From positions 1-33,522 of the IMG/VR virus record IMGVR_UViG_3300017728_000056: 33,522 bases of DNA. One strand, written 5' to 3'. The position numbers were made by a program, and so were the translations under genes. Under the pieces are notes generated by a model. It searched no databases, was not told where the DNA came from, and saw only the letters and a list, made by a program, of their open reading frames with translations. The DNA is from a virus. This document shows, in pieces, positions 1 through 8,343 of the stretch (position 1 is the first letter of the stretch; every line of letters begins with the position of its first letter).

Positions 1-113
1 AATCGTTTACGGGCAACATTGACATCAGATGGCGACAGCTCACTACGAAGCCCGCGACCTGTCTCGACACGTTGCAGCTCGACTTCGCCTTCATTGCCTA
101 GGTAAACGGACAT
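1..113 (-). CDS. Partial tail-region protein, cut by the left window edge
   Basis: An ATG at 113 opens a frame that stays open for 37 codons to the window edge, so only the N-terminus is present (it begins MSVYLGNEGEVELQR). It starts 3 nt after the stop of the preceding tail-tube-like gene and continues the same transcript. The start is similar to what I recall for small phage tail proteins with the pattern 'VYLG-EG-IEL-R' followed by 'PSDVNVARRR'. This is recollection and was not searched. A tail role is inferred from position downstream of the J-like protein. The C-terminus is outside the window. Confidence 0.6.
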   Translation of the reverse strand, partial: MSVYLGNEGEVELQRVETGRGLRSELSPSDVNVARKR

Positions 114-116
114 GGA

Positions 117-551
117 TCACAAGCTATTTTGAACTGCAGCACCGTTAGCCTCGAACGAAATATCAACCGAAACCACCTCGCCAACACTGCAGGTCATTGA
201 GGCGTTTGTGATGAAAGCCGGAATTGTGATGGTCCGTCCGTCAACTTCAAGCTTGAACGTCACTTGACTGGACTCGGCATTAGTGCCATCACCAAGACTG
301 CTGCCGGTTTTTACAATCTTGCCAATTAAAGTCGATGCTGTTGAGCTACTCCCGTAATAGTGCAGGCTGCATGAGCCAGTCGTGGAACGGGTGCTAGGGA
401 CAACAGTCCTGTCAGTGTCAGCAAGTGACGTGGTATCTAAAACAGTCTGTGCAACAGACCATGTCCAGTTTTTTACTTGCCCGACCAACGAGGTCGCGGA
501 CGTATTAGAGCCAAAGTAAAGTTTTCCGTTGATGCCGCTAGAGAAGGCCAT
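117..551 (-). CDS. Second tail-tube-like protein (144 aa)
   Basis: Probably a tail structural protein with the tail-tube beta fold. It can be aligned by eye with the main tail tube protein at 7892-8341. Both have a Gly-rich start ending in a GxxGxxxF pattern, a Trp-Ser strand followed by a TTSL/VTTL segment about 40 residues in, a central G-x-(L/V)-x-x-(F/Y)Y strand, and an SVGE motif followed by an 'F-E-x-x-G-A' ending. It lies after the J-like protein rather than before the tape measure, so it is more likely a tip, fibre-base or decoration component than the main tube. The ATG start is followed by a short gap to the next gene. It has many Ser/Thr residues and no signal peptide or membrane segment. 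The paralogy is seen directly; the exact location in the virion is not known. Confidence 0.6.
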   Translation of the reverse strand: MAFSSGINGKLYFGSNTSATSLVGQVKNWTWSVAQTVLDTTSLADTDRTVVPSTRSTTGSCSLHYYGSSSTASTLIGKIVKTGSSLGDGTNAESSQVTFKLEVDGRTITIPAFITNASMTCSVGEVVSVDISFEANGAAVQNSL

Positions 552-577
552 TGCGGGTAAGAAATCGTATCTCTAGT

Positions 578-985
578 CTAAACGCCATCAAGGAAAGCAG
601 TAAAGGTGCAAGATACGTCGCAGCGATTACGGAATTTATAGGTGACTGTTGGCGGTTCCTTGAAGCGCCATTTCAATAGGGAGAAAATTTCTTTCATTCG
701 TGACTGCATGGAGCTACCCGCACCATCCATGACACCAGAGCCGAAACTAATGTAATCCCATCTGCCGTTTGCGCTTTCGTAAGCACTGATAATGCTATCT
801 CTAGCGCCGAATACAACAGTGTCTTCGATGTTGGAAAACTGCAAGGTCAGTTCGGCATTGAAATTACGGGCACCAAACTGGACGACAGTTGTAGAGCCGT
901 TAAGTGCTTGGAAAAACGTCTGTGGATACGTTCCAGGCTTATAGGTTCGGCCCGTTGGCTTGAGGTTAGGGAAGTTGACCGGCAT
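578..985 (-). CDS. Tail-tip-associated protein, function unknown (135 aa)
   Basis: This gene sits immediately downstream of the J-like protein; its ATG overlaps that gene's stop in a TAATG, which points to coupled translation. The protein is about 135 residues and has no signal peptide or membrane segment. It has a proline-containing N-terminus, repeated aromatic beta-type segments, and a basic-aromatic region near the C-terminus (KWRFKEPPTVTYKF). I do not recognise a named family. Position between J and the second tail-tube-like protein suggests a minor tail or tip component. Without a homology search, structural protein is the most that can be said. Confidence 0.55.
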   Translation of the reverse strand: MPVNFPNLKPTGRTYKPGTYPQTFFQALNGSTTVVQFGARNFNAELTLQFSNIEDTVVFGARDSIISAYESANGRWDYISFGSGVMDGAGSSMQSRMKEIFSLLKWRFKEPPTVTYKFRNRCDVSCTFTAFLDGV

Positions 986-3900
986 TATGAAGCCCTCACC
1001 ACGAAATGATTGTCACGGCTTCCCCAGTCTAAAGTAGCTAACGAACCACTTCTGGTTAGCGGAGCGACGCTTCCTGCTACTTCTACAAGCCCGTCTTCTG
1101 CATAAGTCAGGCTTTCCAGCTTGTAGACACGGGTCTGAGGGTTGTTTTGTATAGACACCGCAAAAATTGAGTTTCGCAGTGTAGAACTAGAAGTTTTTCC
1201 GTTTGTGATCTGAATCGTGGTACTGCCAAGTCCTTCCGTTCCAGGCTTCCAATATTGCACTTGATACCTTCCATTGTCTAAAGACAAACCAATGACGTTG
1301 CCTTGGGCGTCAATGGATCCGTTGTTTAAACGTCTACTAAGGTTAGTGTCGGAATGGGTGACTGCAGAAGCGACCTGAAAATATTCGCCGGGTTCTAGTC
1401 CCATCGCCATCTGTGGAGTCGTTTGGAACTTGATGCCATGATCCACCAGTTGGCGCGTCTTTAGTGCGTACTTGGCAAATGTTTCTGCGTGCTCTTGGCT
1501 CGTGCAGAATCCCGCCATGTCAAATGTTTCCTCTGGGTCACTAGCTGAACCGCCTTGTCCCCTGCTTAAATGCACAGTCACTGTCCTGGTTTGAGGGAAG
1601 CCGTTTGTTGTTTCTTGACGCCATAAAACTGTTGCCTTAAATAACTGGCGCTCTTCTGGGGACAAGAAACTTACCTGCAAGCCCTTCATGTTCCCGTCAG
1701 TAAATAAAACCTTGGGCGAAATTTGCTGAGTTTTGGCTATCCGCCTAGAGCCATCAAATGGCACGTCAGGGTACAGGCTAAAACGTCCGCCTTTAATCCT
1801 AAATTGTAATAAGCAGTAGCCAGCATTTTCATAAATCCATTCTCTTATGTTGACGCGCTCGCCAATAACTCCGTCCCAGAAAAACTTATTTGCGCTGCAA
1901 AATCTTGCGGCTTCTCTCATTTCATCGGCGTCAACTTGGCCTGCGCCTACGACTTCGCCGACGCCATACGTTGTATTTGTTAGCAGGTCATACGCAATGT
2001 CTGGTAACAAATTGCTTGAGTCTGTACGGTTTGTTATAAGATTTTTTATCGCAATGCCTTGCTTAAAATATGCGGATAGTTCGCTAAAAGTTGTCCATTC
2101 GGCGCCACTATTTAACCTGATGCCTGCATAAGCAAGCTCATTGTATTGTGCAGCAGGGTTAGTATAAAGAATCTCATTTACGCTAACAACTTCATGTTCT
2201 GGTGCAGACTGGTTTGATAACTCCTCTGCGTCATAAACAACAAAGTCTTGATAAGCGTCTCCATATCGAAGGTTTACAGTGTTGCCTGAGACCCCACCTT
2301 GAGGTACGTCACCATAGCGGTCATAGCCTTCGTCAGTAGGAACACCGTAAATTTCCCATTCTCTATTAGAACCCTCGTCACGACGAAACAATTTGCTGTA
2401 ACCGGTGTACCAAACTGAAAAGCCATTGTGGTTGAATACGTTTTGCTGCGGTTGCTTCCATCCATTGTCGTAAGCTCCTGCTGCATCTAAAAAATACATA
2501 TTTCGCTCTCGACCTGGAATGCCCCAGTATCTAGCAACAGCAGTTCCCGCTAGCGGCGCTAGTTGATACTCGTATGCCTCAGTGCTTGTGCTTGGGTGGA
2601 TAATACATATTTGGTTATAAACAGCTTCTGGCGTCCGGCCTTCTACTACAAATCCTGTGCCTTCAGGTGTTATGTTAACCCAAGTAGTATCCCCTTGTTT
2701 ACGGTACTGCAAAGCAAAGAAAGATTGACGTTTGTTGTAGATATTGAGCTGTCCAAGATTAATGGTTCCGTCTTTCGCCTCATAAGTATTAATTGTTCCT
2801 TGACTTGGTTGAGAGTTAACATTTGCAAACCCGTTAATTTTTCGGTAGACCGTTGATTTTATTGTCAAATCGGTTCTATTGCAGGCTCTGTTGTTGCTAA
2901 TAGTTGCTACGGCAACGCGCTGAATGGATAGATTGTCAGGCCTGTTCGCTTCGTCTCCTAGTCTTGTGTCAATTCGGGCATCAGTTGTCATTTTAAATAC
3001 AGCCGTTATTTGACGACCAGGAGCCCAGGGGCTGCCTCCTTTGTTGACTAATACTCCGTATCCGGTGCCAATCAAGTATGTTTCGCCAACAATTAAACTG
3101 CTGTCTGCGTCAATACGAGCATTATTTGTAGCTTGCTGAATGTCTACAATTCCTCCAGAGCCGTAATTTTGCTGGTTGTAAACATTACCCGCTAATGCGT
3201 ATTGCACTTCAGTTCCCGCGCTTACAAATGCGTCAGTAAATTTTCTGCCTGCTTGTGCACTTGTCCCGTAAACGTACCCATATCTAGGGAACCAATCGCG
3301 AATCTTTCTTTGTTTATTCCTGATGTCGTCCTCTACAGGACCATCTATACTGTCGGGCTTAAGTAATAATTCATAATTTACTTTGTACCGGTTGCCATTA
3401 GGCAAACAAGCAAACGTGCCAAACGCAGCTTGAGTTGATGGCGTGCGCGCACCACTGAAATACTGAACTAAACCATTTGCCCACTTAAAAGCGAATGGGT
3501 CACTTCCTTTACTGGTGTCATATGGCGGCGCCATATCAGTTGGGTACACGTGTCCGTGGGTAAAACGTCCACCATTGTGGTCGTTTTTAAAGTACAAAGC
3601 TATTTTTCCAAGTGCATAGTCCGCTACCAATAAATCACCAATAGCGTAACCTTCAAAATCAGGGCGTCCTTTAACTGGGCCATGGCTAAACAACATCAAA
3701 GCCCTGAGTTGTTGGTTACGTCCCAGGCTTGTCATTAAGGACCAGATTAGCGAGCTGTTTACGCGAACGCCGCCATAGGTAACATTGTTTCCAGTAGTCG
3801 CATCACGCAAGGTCTGTTGCTTGGTATAGACCAACGGAATAACAGAACCTAATACTGCTAGCTGTTGGATCGAATCAAACGACGACTGTGGTGCATACCG

Positions 3901-4248
3901 GCTGCGGCTGGTTTGGTCTTCTGTTGCTAATTGCGGCCCTGCCTTCTTTTGTTCTGGTGATCGCGGTTTTGGTGCTAGTAATGCGCCAACGGCTGTAAGG
4001 GCTACACCAATTACAAGGTTGACAAGTATTGGCGTGACAACAGCGTCATTCTTAATGTCTGGGATGTGGGCATACGCTTCCGATCGCTTGCCGTTGTACT
4101 CATCGTTTAACCGTAAAAATTCCCAGTATTCATCCTCAGTAAGCCCTAGGGCTTCAATTATCTGTATTTCCGAGGGCAGTAAAACTCGTGGACTTGCAAA
4201 TGCTCGATGGGACTCCAACGAACCCCCGACTCTCCGAAGTTCAGCCAT
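985..4248 (-). CDS. Tip attachment / host specificity protein J-like (1087 aa)
   Basis: Central tail-tip protein that would contact the host receptor and close the tail tube. Size and position match lambda J: it follows tape measure, L-like and K-like genes. The first 70 residues are soluble. A hydrophobic segment lies at about residues 71-92, followed by the 'LGSVIPLVY' motif at about 133-141, which is typical of J-type proteins. The rest is long, rich in beta structure and aromatic residues, with no obvious enzymatic motif. The ATG start overlaps the upstream K-like gene by 91 nt in another frame. The stop is coupled to the next gene (TAATG). The C-terminal third is the likely host-range determinant, by analogy with lambda. 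Confidence 0.8.
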   Translation of the reverse strand: MAELRRVGGSLESHRAFASPRVLLPSEIQIIEALGLTEDEYWEFLRLNDEYNGKRSEAYAHIPDIKNDAVVTPILVNLVIGVALTAVGALLAPKPRSPEQKKAGPQLATEDQTSRSRYAPQSSFDSIQQLAVLGSVIPLVYTKQQTLRDATTGNNVTYGGVRVNSSLIWSLMTSLGRNQQLRALMLFSHGPVKGRPDFEGYAIGDLLVADYALGKIALYFKNDHNGGRFTHGHVYPTDMAPPYDTSKGSDPFAFKWANGLVQYFSGARTPSTQAAFGTFACLPNGNRYKVNYELLLKPDSIDGPVEDDIRNKQRKIRDWFPRYGYVYGTSAQAGRKFTDAFVSAGTEVQYALAGNVYNQQNYGSGGIVDIQQATNNARIDADSSLIVGETYLIGTGYGVLVNKGGSPWAPGRQITAVFKMTTDARIDTRLGDEANRPDNLSIQRVAVATISNNRACNRTDLTIKSTVYRKINGFANVNSQPSQGTINTYEAKDGTINLGQLNIYNKRQSFFALQYRKQGDTTWVNITPEGTGFVVEGRTPEAVYNQICIIHPSTSTEAYEYQLAPLAGTAVARYWGIPGRERNMYFLDAAGAYDNGWKQPQQNVFNHNGFSVWYTGYSKLFRRDEGSNREWEIYGVPTDEGYDRYGDVPQGGVSGNTVNLRYGDAYQDFVVYDAEELSNQSAPEHEVVSVNEILYTNPAAQYNELAYAGIRLNSGAEWTTFSELSAYFKQGIAIKNLITNRTDSSNLLPDIAYDLLTNTTYGVGEVVGAGQVDADEMREAARFCSANKFFWDGVIGERVNIREWIYENAGYCLLQFRIKGGRFSLYPDVPFDGSRRIAKTQQISPKVLFTDGNMKGLQVSFLSPEERQLFKATVLWRQETTNGFPQTRTVTVHLSRGQGGSASDPEETFDMAGFCTSQEHAETFAKYALKTRQLVDHGIKFQTTPQMAMGLEPGEYFQVASAVTHSDTNLSRRLNNGSIDAQGNVIGLSLDNGRYQVQYWKPGTEGLGSTTIQITNGKTSSSTLRNSIFAVSIQNNPQTRVYKLESLTYAEDGLVEVAGSVAPLTRSGSLATLDWGSRDNHFVVRAS

Positions 4249-4535
4249 CCGTTTTCAAAATAAACTGCCATGCCATAGCCATTTTCAGACCTACATAGCG
4301 CAACTACCCCACAGTCTACGTGAGTCGTCTGCTGCCCCCAGCGTTCCAGCTCTTCCTTAAAGACACTGGTGTCGCCACGCCTTAAACGCCTGTACCAGTC
4401 ACGCTGAGGTTCGGGCGTACTAACTCCGTAGTAAGCAAGTACAGCTCGCGCCAGTGACAAGCAGTCGCCGCCTTCGTAATTGATAAAATCACCGCCCAGC
4501 CTGTAAGGGCGTCCCAGCAAAAGGTAGGGGTTCAA
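4158..4535 (-). CDS. NlpC/P60-like tail assembly protein (lambda K-like), possibly inactive
   Basis: Cysteine-peptidase-type tail protein of 125 aa. In lambda-like phages the NlpC/P60 domain in the K position cleaves peptidoglycan or supports tip assembly. The nucleophile region is clear: GGDCLSLAR with Cys25 after Asp24. The strand 'VVALCR' and the turn 'FENGW' fit the second half of the fold. The His normally found just before this last strand (as in HVGIYL) appears to be Tyr87 here, so catalysis is doubtful. The start is TTG, sharing bases with the upstream TGA (TTGA), and no better start exists. The 3' end overlaps the J-like gene by 91 nt. Confidence 0.65.
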   Translation of the reverse strand: MNPYLLLGRPYRLGGDFINYEGGDCLSLARAVLAYYGVSTPEPQRDWYRRLRRGDTSVFKEELERWGQQTTHVDCGVVALCRSENGYGMAVYFENGWLNFGESGVRWSPIEHLQVHEFYCPRKYR

Positions 4536-4969
4536 CGGTTGGTAATAGTGCCGGATACAGGCAGATCACCGACTAAATCGCGGGTAAGTACACGGTTTGG
4601 AGCGTTTGCGCCTACTGCATCGATGGCGCTGCTCAACAGTATTTCTATCGTTTCGGTGTCATAAGACATGCTGGCAGCAACCCAGTTCTCTTCTGTCAGC
4701 CGGGAACCTCTTGATGTAAAAGTGCTGTTCATCACGTAAGTCTCTACCTTGACGCTTGCCTTTTGCGTTACGGCCCTACGGGCTGCATTCATGCTTAGCA
4801 GGTTTGCAGACAGAATCAAACTAGATTCAATGTTGTCGCCTGTTCTGTTTTTTGCCGCGCCTTGGTAAATAAAGCTCAAATATTGATGGCCACTAACTGA
4901 TCCAATAGTGCTGTTTTGGTATCTCTCACTGCCGATCGTGATGAAAGTTGTAATGCGGGTGTAACTCAT
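4532..4969 (-). CDS. Minor tail protein, L-position (DUF1833-like)
   Basis: A 145-aa protein placed between the tape measure and the NlpC-like gene, where lambda encodes M and L. It resembles distal-tail proteins: an initial beta strand, a central segment of the type 'ESSLILSANLLSMN', a 'VKVETYVM' strand and a short C-terminal 'RVLTRDLVGDLPVSG' segment that recalls DUF1833-type minor tail proteins. No catalytic residues or membrane segment are visible. The ATG overlaps the tape measure TGA (ATGA) and its own TGA overlaps the next TTG start, so translation is probably coupled on both sides. Function as a tip adaptor is inferred from position. Confidence 0.6.
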   Translation of the reverse strand: MSYTRITTFITIGSERYQNSTIGSVSGHQYLSFIYQGAAKNRTGDNIESSLILSANLLSMNAARRAVTQKASVKVETYVMNSTFTSRGSRLTEENWVAASMSYDTETIEILLSSAIDAVGANAPNRVLTRDLVGDLPVSGTITNR

Positions 4970-7323
4970 CGGCCTAGTCCAATCTTGGAACGTTGTGACC
5001 TGCTGTTTCGCAGAGCGTTCATTGTTCTACTTTGACCGCCTGCGGCGCCCTGGTTCGCAGCTACCTTCATGCCTGCCTGAACGGTTGAGTTCATCTGTTC
5101 CACGGTGACATACTGCATACCGTCCGGCATTGTTGTGGCCTGGATATTGGGACTATAGGCAGGCGTACCACCGCCGCCGCCGTAGAACGACATCGATGCG
5201 CGTGCTGCCTCAAATTGTTGGTTGTTGGTGATCGAGCCAGAAGCTCCCGGAACGAACAACTCAGGTCCAGATTCTCCGACTACATAAGGTTGATTTGCGC
5301 TGACTGGGCCGCCTTTTTCTCTAAACAATAGTCCTAGCAACCCACTTCCGGCGTCGTCTCCACCACCTCCACCTACACTGCCAATCGCAGCTGTAACAGC
5401 TTTAAGGATCAAGGCTTTGCCGACTGCCTCAAGAATGTCTGACGCCAGTTCTTGGAACGCTTCACCTAAATCTTTCGTTCCCTTTACCGCTCCGACAAGG
5501 GCGTCGGTGATGCCCGTGCCGAGCTGAGCCCCAATAGAATTAGCAAGCTTTTCCGTTTCGGTAAGTTTTGAAATCTGTTCGTCTGCTGCTTTTCCCGCCG
5601 CAAACCCAGCTTTGACTCCTGCAAGGTTGCCGTCAATGATCTTTTTGTTGATTTGGTCTGCTTGTTTAAAGTTATCAGCAAAGATAGACGCGGTTCTAAA
5701 CAGCGCGTCATTCTCAGCTTTAATTAGAGCAACGTTTCGCTCTCTGGGTTGAGACTGAGACTCAAGAATATCTAAAATTTGTATGTTTTTTTCTATTGTA
5801 CTTTTAGCTAATTCATCGTTTGAAAACCTGAGCTGCTGCTGTTTCAATAACAACGCTTCCATGTCTGGCGAAATATCCTGCGGGCCTTTTGCTCCGCTCC
5901 CTTCTCCAGCCGTAATAGGCGGCTTGATTGGTACAATCTCCGTTGTTTTCGGATCAACGACTCCCACCCCAAGCAACTGAGCCTGAAGTTGTGCAATCCT
6001 TCTTTCTGCTTCTTCGATGGGAGCTTGGAAAGCGGCGCGGCCTGCTCCCCGGCCTTGTAACTGAAATGATCGAGATCTCGCTAGATTCGTTTTTTCAATA
6101 GCTAAAGCGGCTTCAAGCTGTTTTCTTGTTCCCGTCTCTAGAACTTTGTTAAATTCTGCCTGCTCTGTATTCGCTTTGATAATTGCGTCAACAAATAAAT
6201 AAGCAAAGCCAGCAACAGCAACAAACGGGAGAGCAATTAGCGCCGCTTTAAGCAATCCGGCGCTTACCGTCGCAATCGTAATTTGTGCATTGGCAGCAGT
6301 AACGCTAGCGGCTAGTACGTTTTTACCAGCCGCTGCCGCTATAGAAGCTTCCCCCATAGCAGCTAGTCCTTTAATTGCTGAACCAATAACAGCCCCTCCT
6401 GCCATTGTTGTAATTGTTCCAGAGGCAAAAGAAATGGCTGGGGTTAGGACGCCAAGGGCTCCTGCTAAAGCAAAAACAGCAATAGTTGAATCCTGGATTG
6501 GTTTGGGAAGTTTTGCAAAAGTTTCCACAGCGTTGGTCGCCGCCTTTATCAAAGGCGTAATTGCCGGTAATAACTTTTGGCCAATGGAAACACTTAAAGC
6601 ATCAGAGGCATTGCTAAAATCTTTAAATCTTTGAACGTCTGACTCTTCTATTAATTTCTTAATCTTGTCTCCGCCCTCTTTTTCAATTCGTTTAAGGGCA
6701 CCAATTACAGTTTCTGAGGTAATTTTACCTTGGGCCGCATAATCTCTTAAACTGCCTTGAGCAACTCCAGTCTCTTGGCTAATTGCAGTGAGAAGGCCAG
6801 GAACCTGCTCTGAAATGCTGTTAAACTCGTCTCCTCGTAAGGCACCAGACCCTAATGCTTGAGCAAGTTGTGTAAATGCTGCACCGGCTTGAACAGCGTT
6901 TACACCGCTTAATTTTGCAACTGCATTAAACCCAACATAGGTTGACTCAATGTCGCGAAGAGAGACGCCTAAAGGTCGAAGCCTTGCAAAAATATCTGTA
7001 ATTCCTTCTGCAGCTTCTCGGTTGCTAAGACCAAAAGTTTTAGCTGACTTTGCTACTAAGGCTTGAGCTTGCTCATACTCTCCATATTCGCTTGTTAAAA
7101 GTTTAAGCCTAGTCTGTAAATCATTAAAAGACGCCGCTGCGGAAACTGCTTGCTTGGCGACCAAAGCAAGACCAACGCTTGCAATGACAGACTGAAACTT
7201 GCTCGTAGCTGACTGCAGCCTGCCAAAATTACTGCTTAGGCTTTTAACCGAACCGTTGACACGATTAAGCTGAGAGACGGCATCACTTGCGTCAACTCTT
7301 AGCCTGATATTGGTTTCCGCCAC
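4966..7323 (-). CDS. Tape measure protein (785 aa)
   Basis: Sets tail length and is threaded through the tube. The N-terminal 270 residues match the classic tape-measure N-terminal domain: a coiled 'LNRVNGSVKSLSSNF' helix, a hydrophobic helix, then the conserved run with SNREAAEGITD, 'FTQLAQALGSGALRGDEFN' and ISEQVPGLL. Hydrophobic and Ala-rich segments at roughly 280-390 could form the membrane-active part. A coiled region and a Gly-rich C-terminus follow (GGGGDDAG, YGGGGGTP). At about 47 nm the predicted tail length would be modest, using the usual 0.15 nm per residue over about 313 residues per 47 nm; the whole protein would allow about 118 nm. The start is GTG, 25 nt after the frameshifted chaperone stop. 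Confidence 0.88.
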   Translation of the reverse strand: MAETNIRLRVDASDAVSQLNRVNGSVKSLSSNFGRLQSATSKFQSVIASVGLALVAKQAVSAAASFNDLQTRLKLLTSEYGEYEQAQALVAKSAKTFGLSNREAAEGITDIFARLRPLGVSLRDIESTYVGFNAVAKLSGVNAVQAGAAFTQLAQALGSGALRGDEFNSISEQVPGLLTAISQETGVAQGSLRDYAAQGKITSETVIGALKRIEKEGGDKIKKLIEESDVQRFKDFSNASDALSVSIGQKLLPAITPLIKAATNAVETFAKLPKPIQDSTIAVFALAGALGVLTPAISFASGTITTMAGGAVIGSAIKGLAAMGEASIAAAAGKNVLAASVTAANAQITIATVSAGLLKAALIALPFVAVAGFAYLFVDAIIKANTEQAEFNKVLETGTRKQLEAALAIEKTNLARSRSFQLQGRGAGRAAFQAPIEEAERRIAQLQAQLLGVGVVDPKTTEIVPIKPPITAGEGSGAKGPQDISPDMEALLLKQQQLRFSNDELAKSTIEKNIQILDILESQSQPRERNVALIKAENDALFRTASIFADNFKQADQINKKIIDGNLAGVKAGFAAGKAADEQISKLTETEKLANSIGAQLGTGITDALVGAVKGTKDLGEAFQELASDILEAVGKALILKAVTAAIGSVGGGGGDDAGSGLLGLLFREKGGPVSANQPYVVGESGPELFVPGASGSITNNQQFEAARASMSFYGGGGGTPAYSPNIQATTMPDGMQYVTVEQMNSTVQAGMKVAANQGAAGGQSRTMNALRNSRSQRSKIGLGR

Positions 7324-7347
7324 GACCGCCCCAGCACTGTCTCAATC

Positions 7348-7883
7348 TTACCGCCGTCTCGACTTAGCGCGATCCGTTGCCTTTTTTTCCTTTTCTCCCC
7401 TCAATTCGTAATAAGCAGCAAAATAAACAAACTCCGCATCAGACAACTCTGTGCGAAGCTTGCTCACCGTCATGCCAAGCTCGCAGGCCAGAAAAAACTC
7501 AAAATTGAGCCAATTGTCCTGCTTTAGTCGTTTTTTGCTTCCTCAAGCTTCGCCTCTTCCCCAAGACCAAACAAGAAAAGCTCAAGATCGTTAAGAACAG
7601 TCTCAGGCAGTTCACGTTGCAGCTTGGCAACATCAGCCGGAGCAAAAGCCTTTGCCCCGTCTTTTAGTTCTGCTTTTTGACACAGCATTTGCGTGCTGAT
7701 GTCTAAAGCCTCTTCACTGTTAGCGACAGACTGAGCGCGTTTGCGATCAGCCCTTGTGATTGGCTTGAAATACAAGTCAAGGATAGGCTCACCGTCGCCA
7801 TTGTTAACAACAAACTTACGCCTTTGACTAAGGTCAAAAGCGCCAGTCAGCAGGTCAACCGTGCGTTGATTTGAAGCAGCCAT
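7348..7883 (-). CDS. Tail assembly chaperone, -1 frameshift fusion (G-T type)
   Basis: Full-length product made if ribosomes slip -1 at the heptamer A AAA AAC at 7536-7530. The 0-frame gene starts at ATG 7883 and stops at 7524 (119 aa). After slippage 60 further codons follow and end at the TAA at 7350-7348, giving about 178 aa. The extension (RLKQDNWLNFEFFLACELG, then a 'LSDAEFVYFAAYYEL' helix) looks like the conserved C-terminal domain of phage G-T chaperones, which bind tape measure protein. The position directly before the tape measure is the expected one. Slippery site and open frame are seen directly; frameshifting itself is inferred from the lambda paradigm. Confidence 0.8.
7524..7883 (-). 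CDS. Tail assembly chaperone, short form (G-like, 119 aa)
   Basis: Zero-frame product of the chaperone gene. In lambda-type phages the short protein is in excess over the frameshifted long form and both coat the tape measure until the tube polymerises. The protein has an N-terminal segment around a 'RRKFVVNNGDGEPILDLYF' strand, an acidic helical centre and a Glu-rich C-terminus that ends at the slippery codons. It starts at an ATG 9 nt after the stop of the tail tube gene. Length of about 120 residues fits the family. Confidence 0.78.
   Translation of the reverse strand: MAASNQRTVDLLTGAFDLSQRRKFVVNNGDGEPILDLYFKPITRADRKRAQSVANSEEALDISTQMLCQKAELKDGAKAFAPADVAKLQRELPETVLNDLELFLFGLGEEAKLEEAKND
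7530..7536 (-). promoter_or_regulatory. -1 ribosomal frameshift slippery heptamer A AAA AAC
   Basis: On the minus strand six A residues and a C are read as GCA AAA AAC in the 0-frame, which is an X XXY YYZ heptamer. The 0-frame stop follows two codons later, and the -1 frame stays open for 60 codons with convincing protein sequence. A-AAA-AAC is among the established efficient -1 slip sites in bacteria. I did not identify a stimulatory hairpin with confidence. Confidence 0.8.
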
Positions 7884-7891
7884 GAATTAGA

Positions 7892-8341
7892 TCAGGAGAC
7901 AGATGCAAGGGTTATTGCGCCTTTAGTTTCAAAATTAAAGGTCACAACTTGCAACTCGCCAACGCTAGCACTGAACTCAGCCGATGTAATCAGCAAGTTA
8001 AAAGCAAGCTTTTCGCTGCCGCTCCCTTGACTGCCTGCGTCGTAGGTATAAAGTTCTGCACTGGCAACAGTCGATTCAGTTGCGGGAGTTGTCAAGATTT
8101 CACGAATCAGATCTCCCTTGCCAGCACCTGCGGCGGTTTTTTCGTAAAAGACCTCAATAGTGCCACTGCCACCAATCAAACCGCCAATACGATCGCGAAA
8201 ACTTTCCCCTAGCGTTGTAACTTCAAGTGACTCTTTGTCGATAGTCAGCGACCACGACCGCACTGCTGTCACAACAGTCAAAGTGTCGGCAGAATCGTGC
8301 TTAAAAAGAACGTTGCCTTGTTCGCCGCGAAAAAAAGTCAT
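7892..8341 (-). CDS. Major tail tube protein (149 aa)
   Basis: Probable main tail tube subunit, placed between the tail terminator and the chaperone/tape measure pair as in lambda (V position). It shows the tail-tube pattern: a short Gly-containing N-terminus, 'VRSWSLTIDKESLEVTTLG' strands at about 26-45, a Gly-rich turn followed by 'GTIEVFYEK', and a C-terminal 'SVGELQVVTFNFETKGAIT' strand pair. It has no Cys. The start is ATG. A paralogue lies at 117-551. Length is at the small end for tube proteins and lacks the extra Ig-like domain often present in lambda V. Confidence 0.78.
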   Translation of the reverse strand: MTFFRGEQGNVLFKHDSADTLTVVTAVRSWSLTIDKESLEVTTLGESFRDRIGGLIGGSGTIEVFYEKTAAGAGKGDLIREILTTPATESTVASAELYTYDAGSQGSGSEKLAFNLLITSAEFSASVGELQVVTFNFETKGAITLASVS

Positions 8342-8343
8342 GG

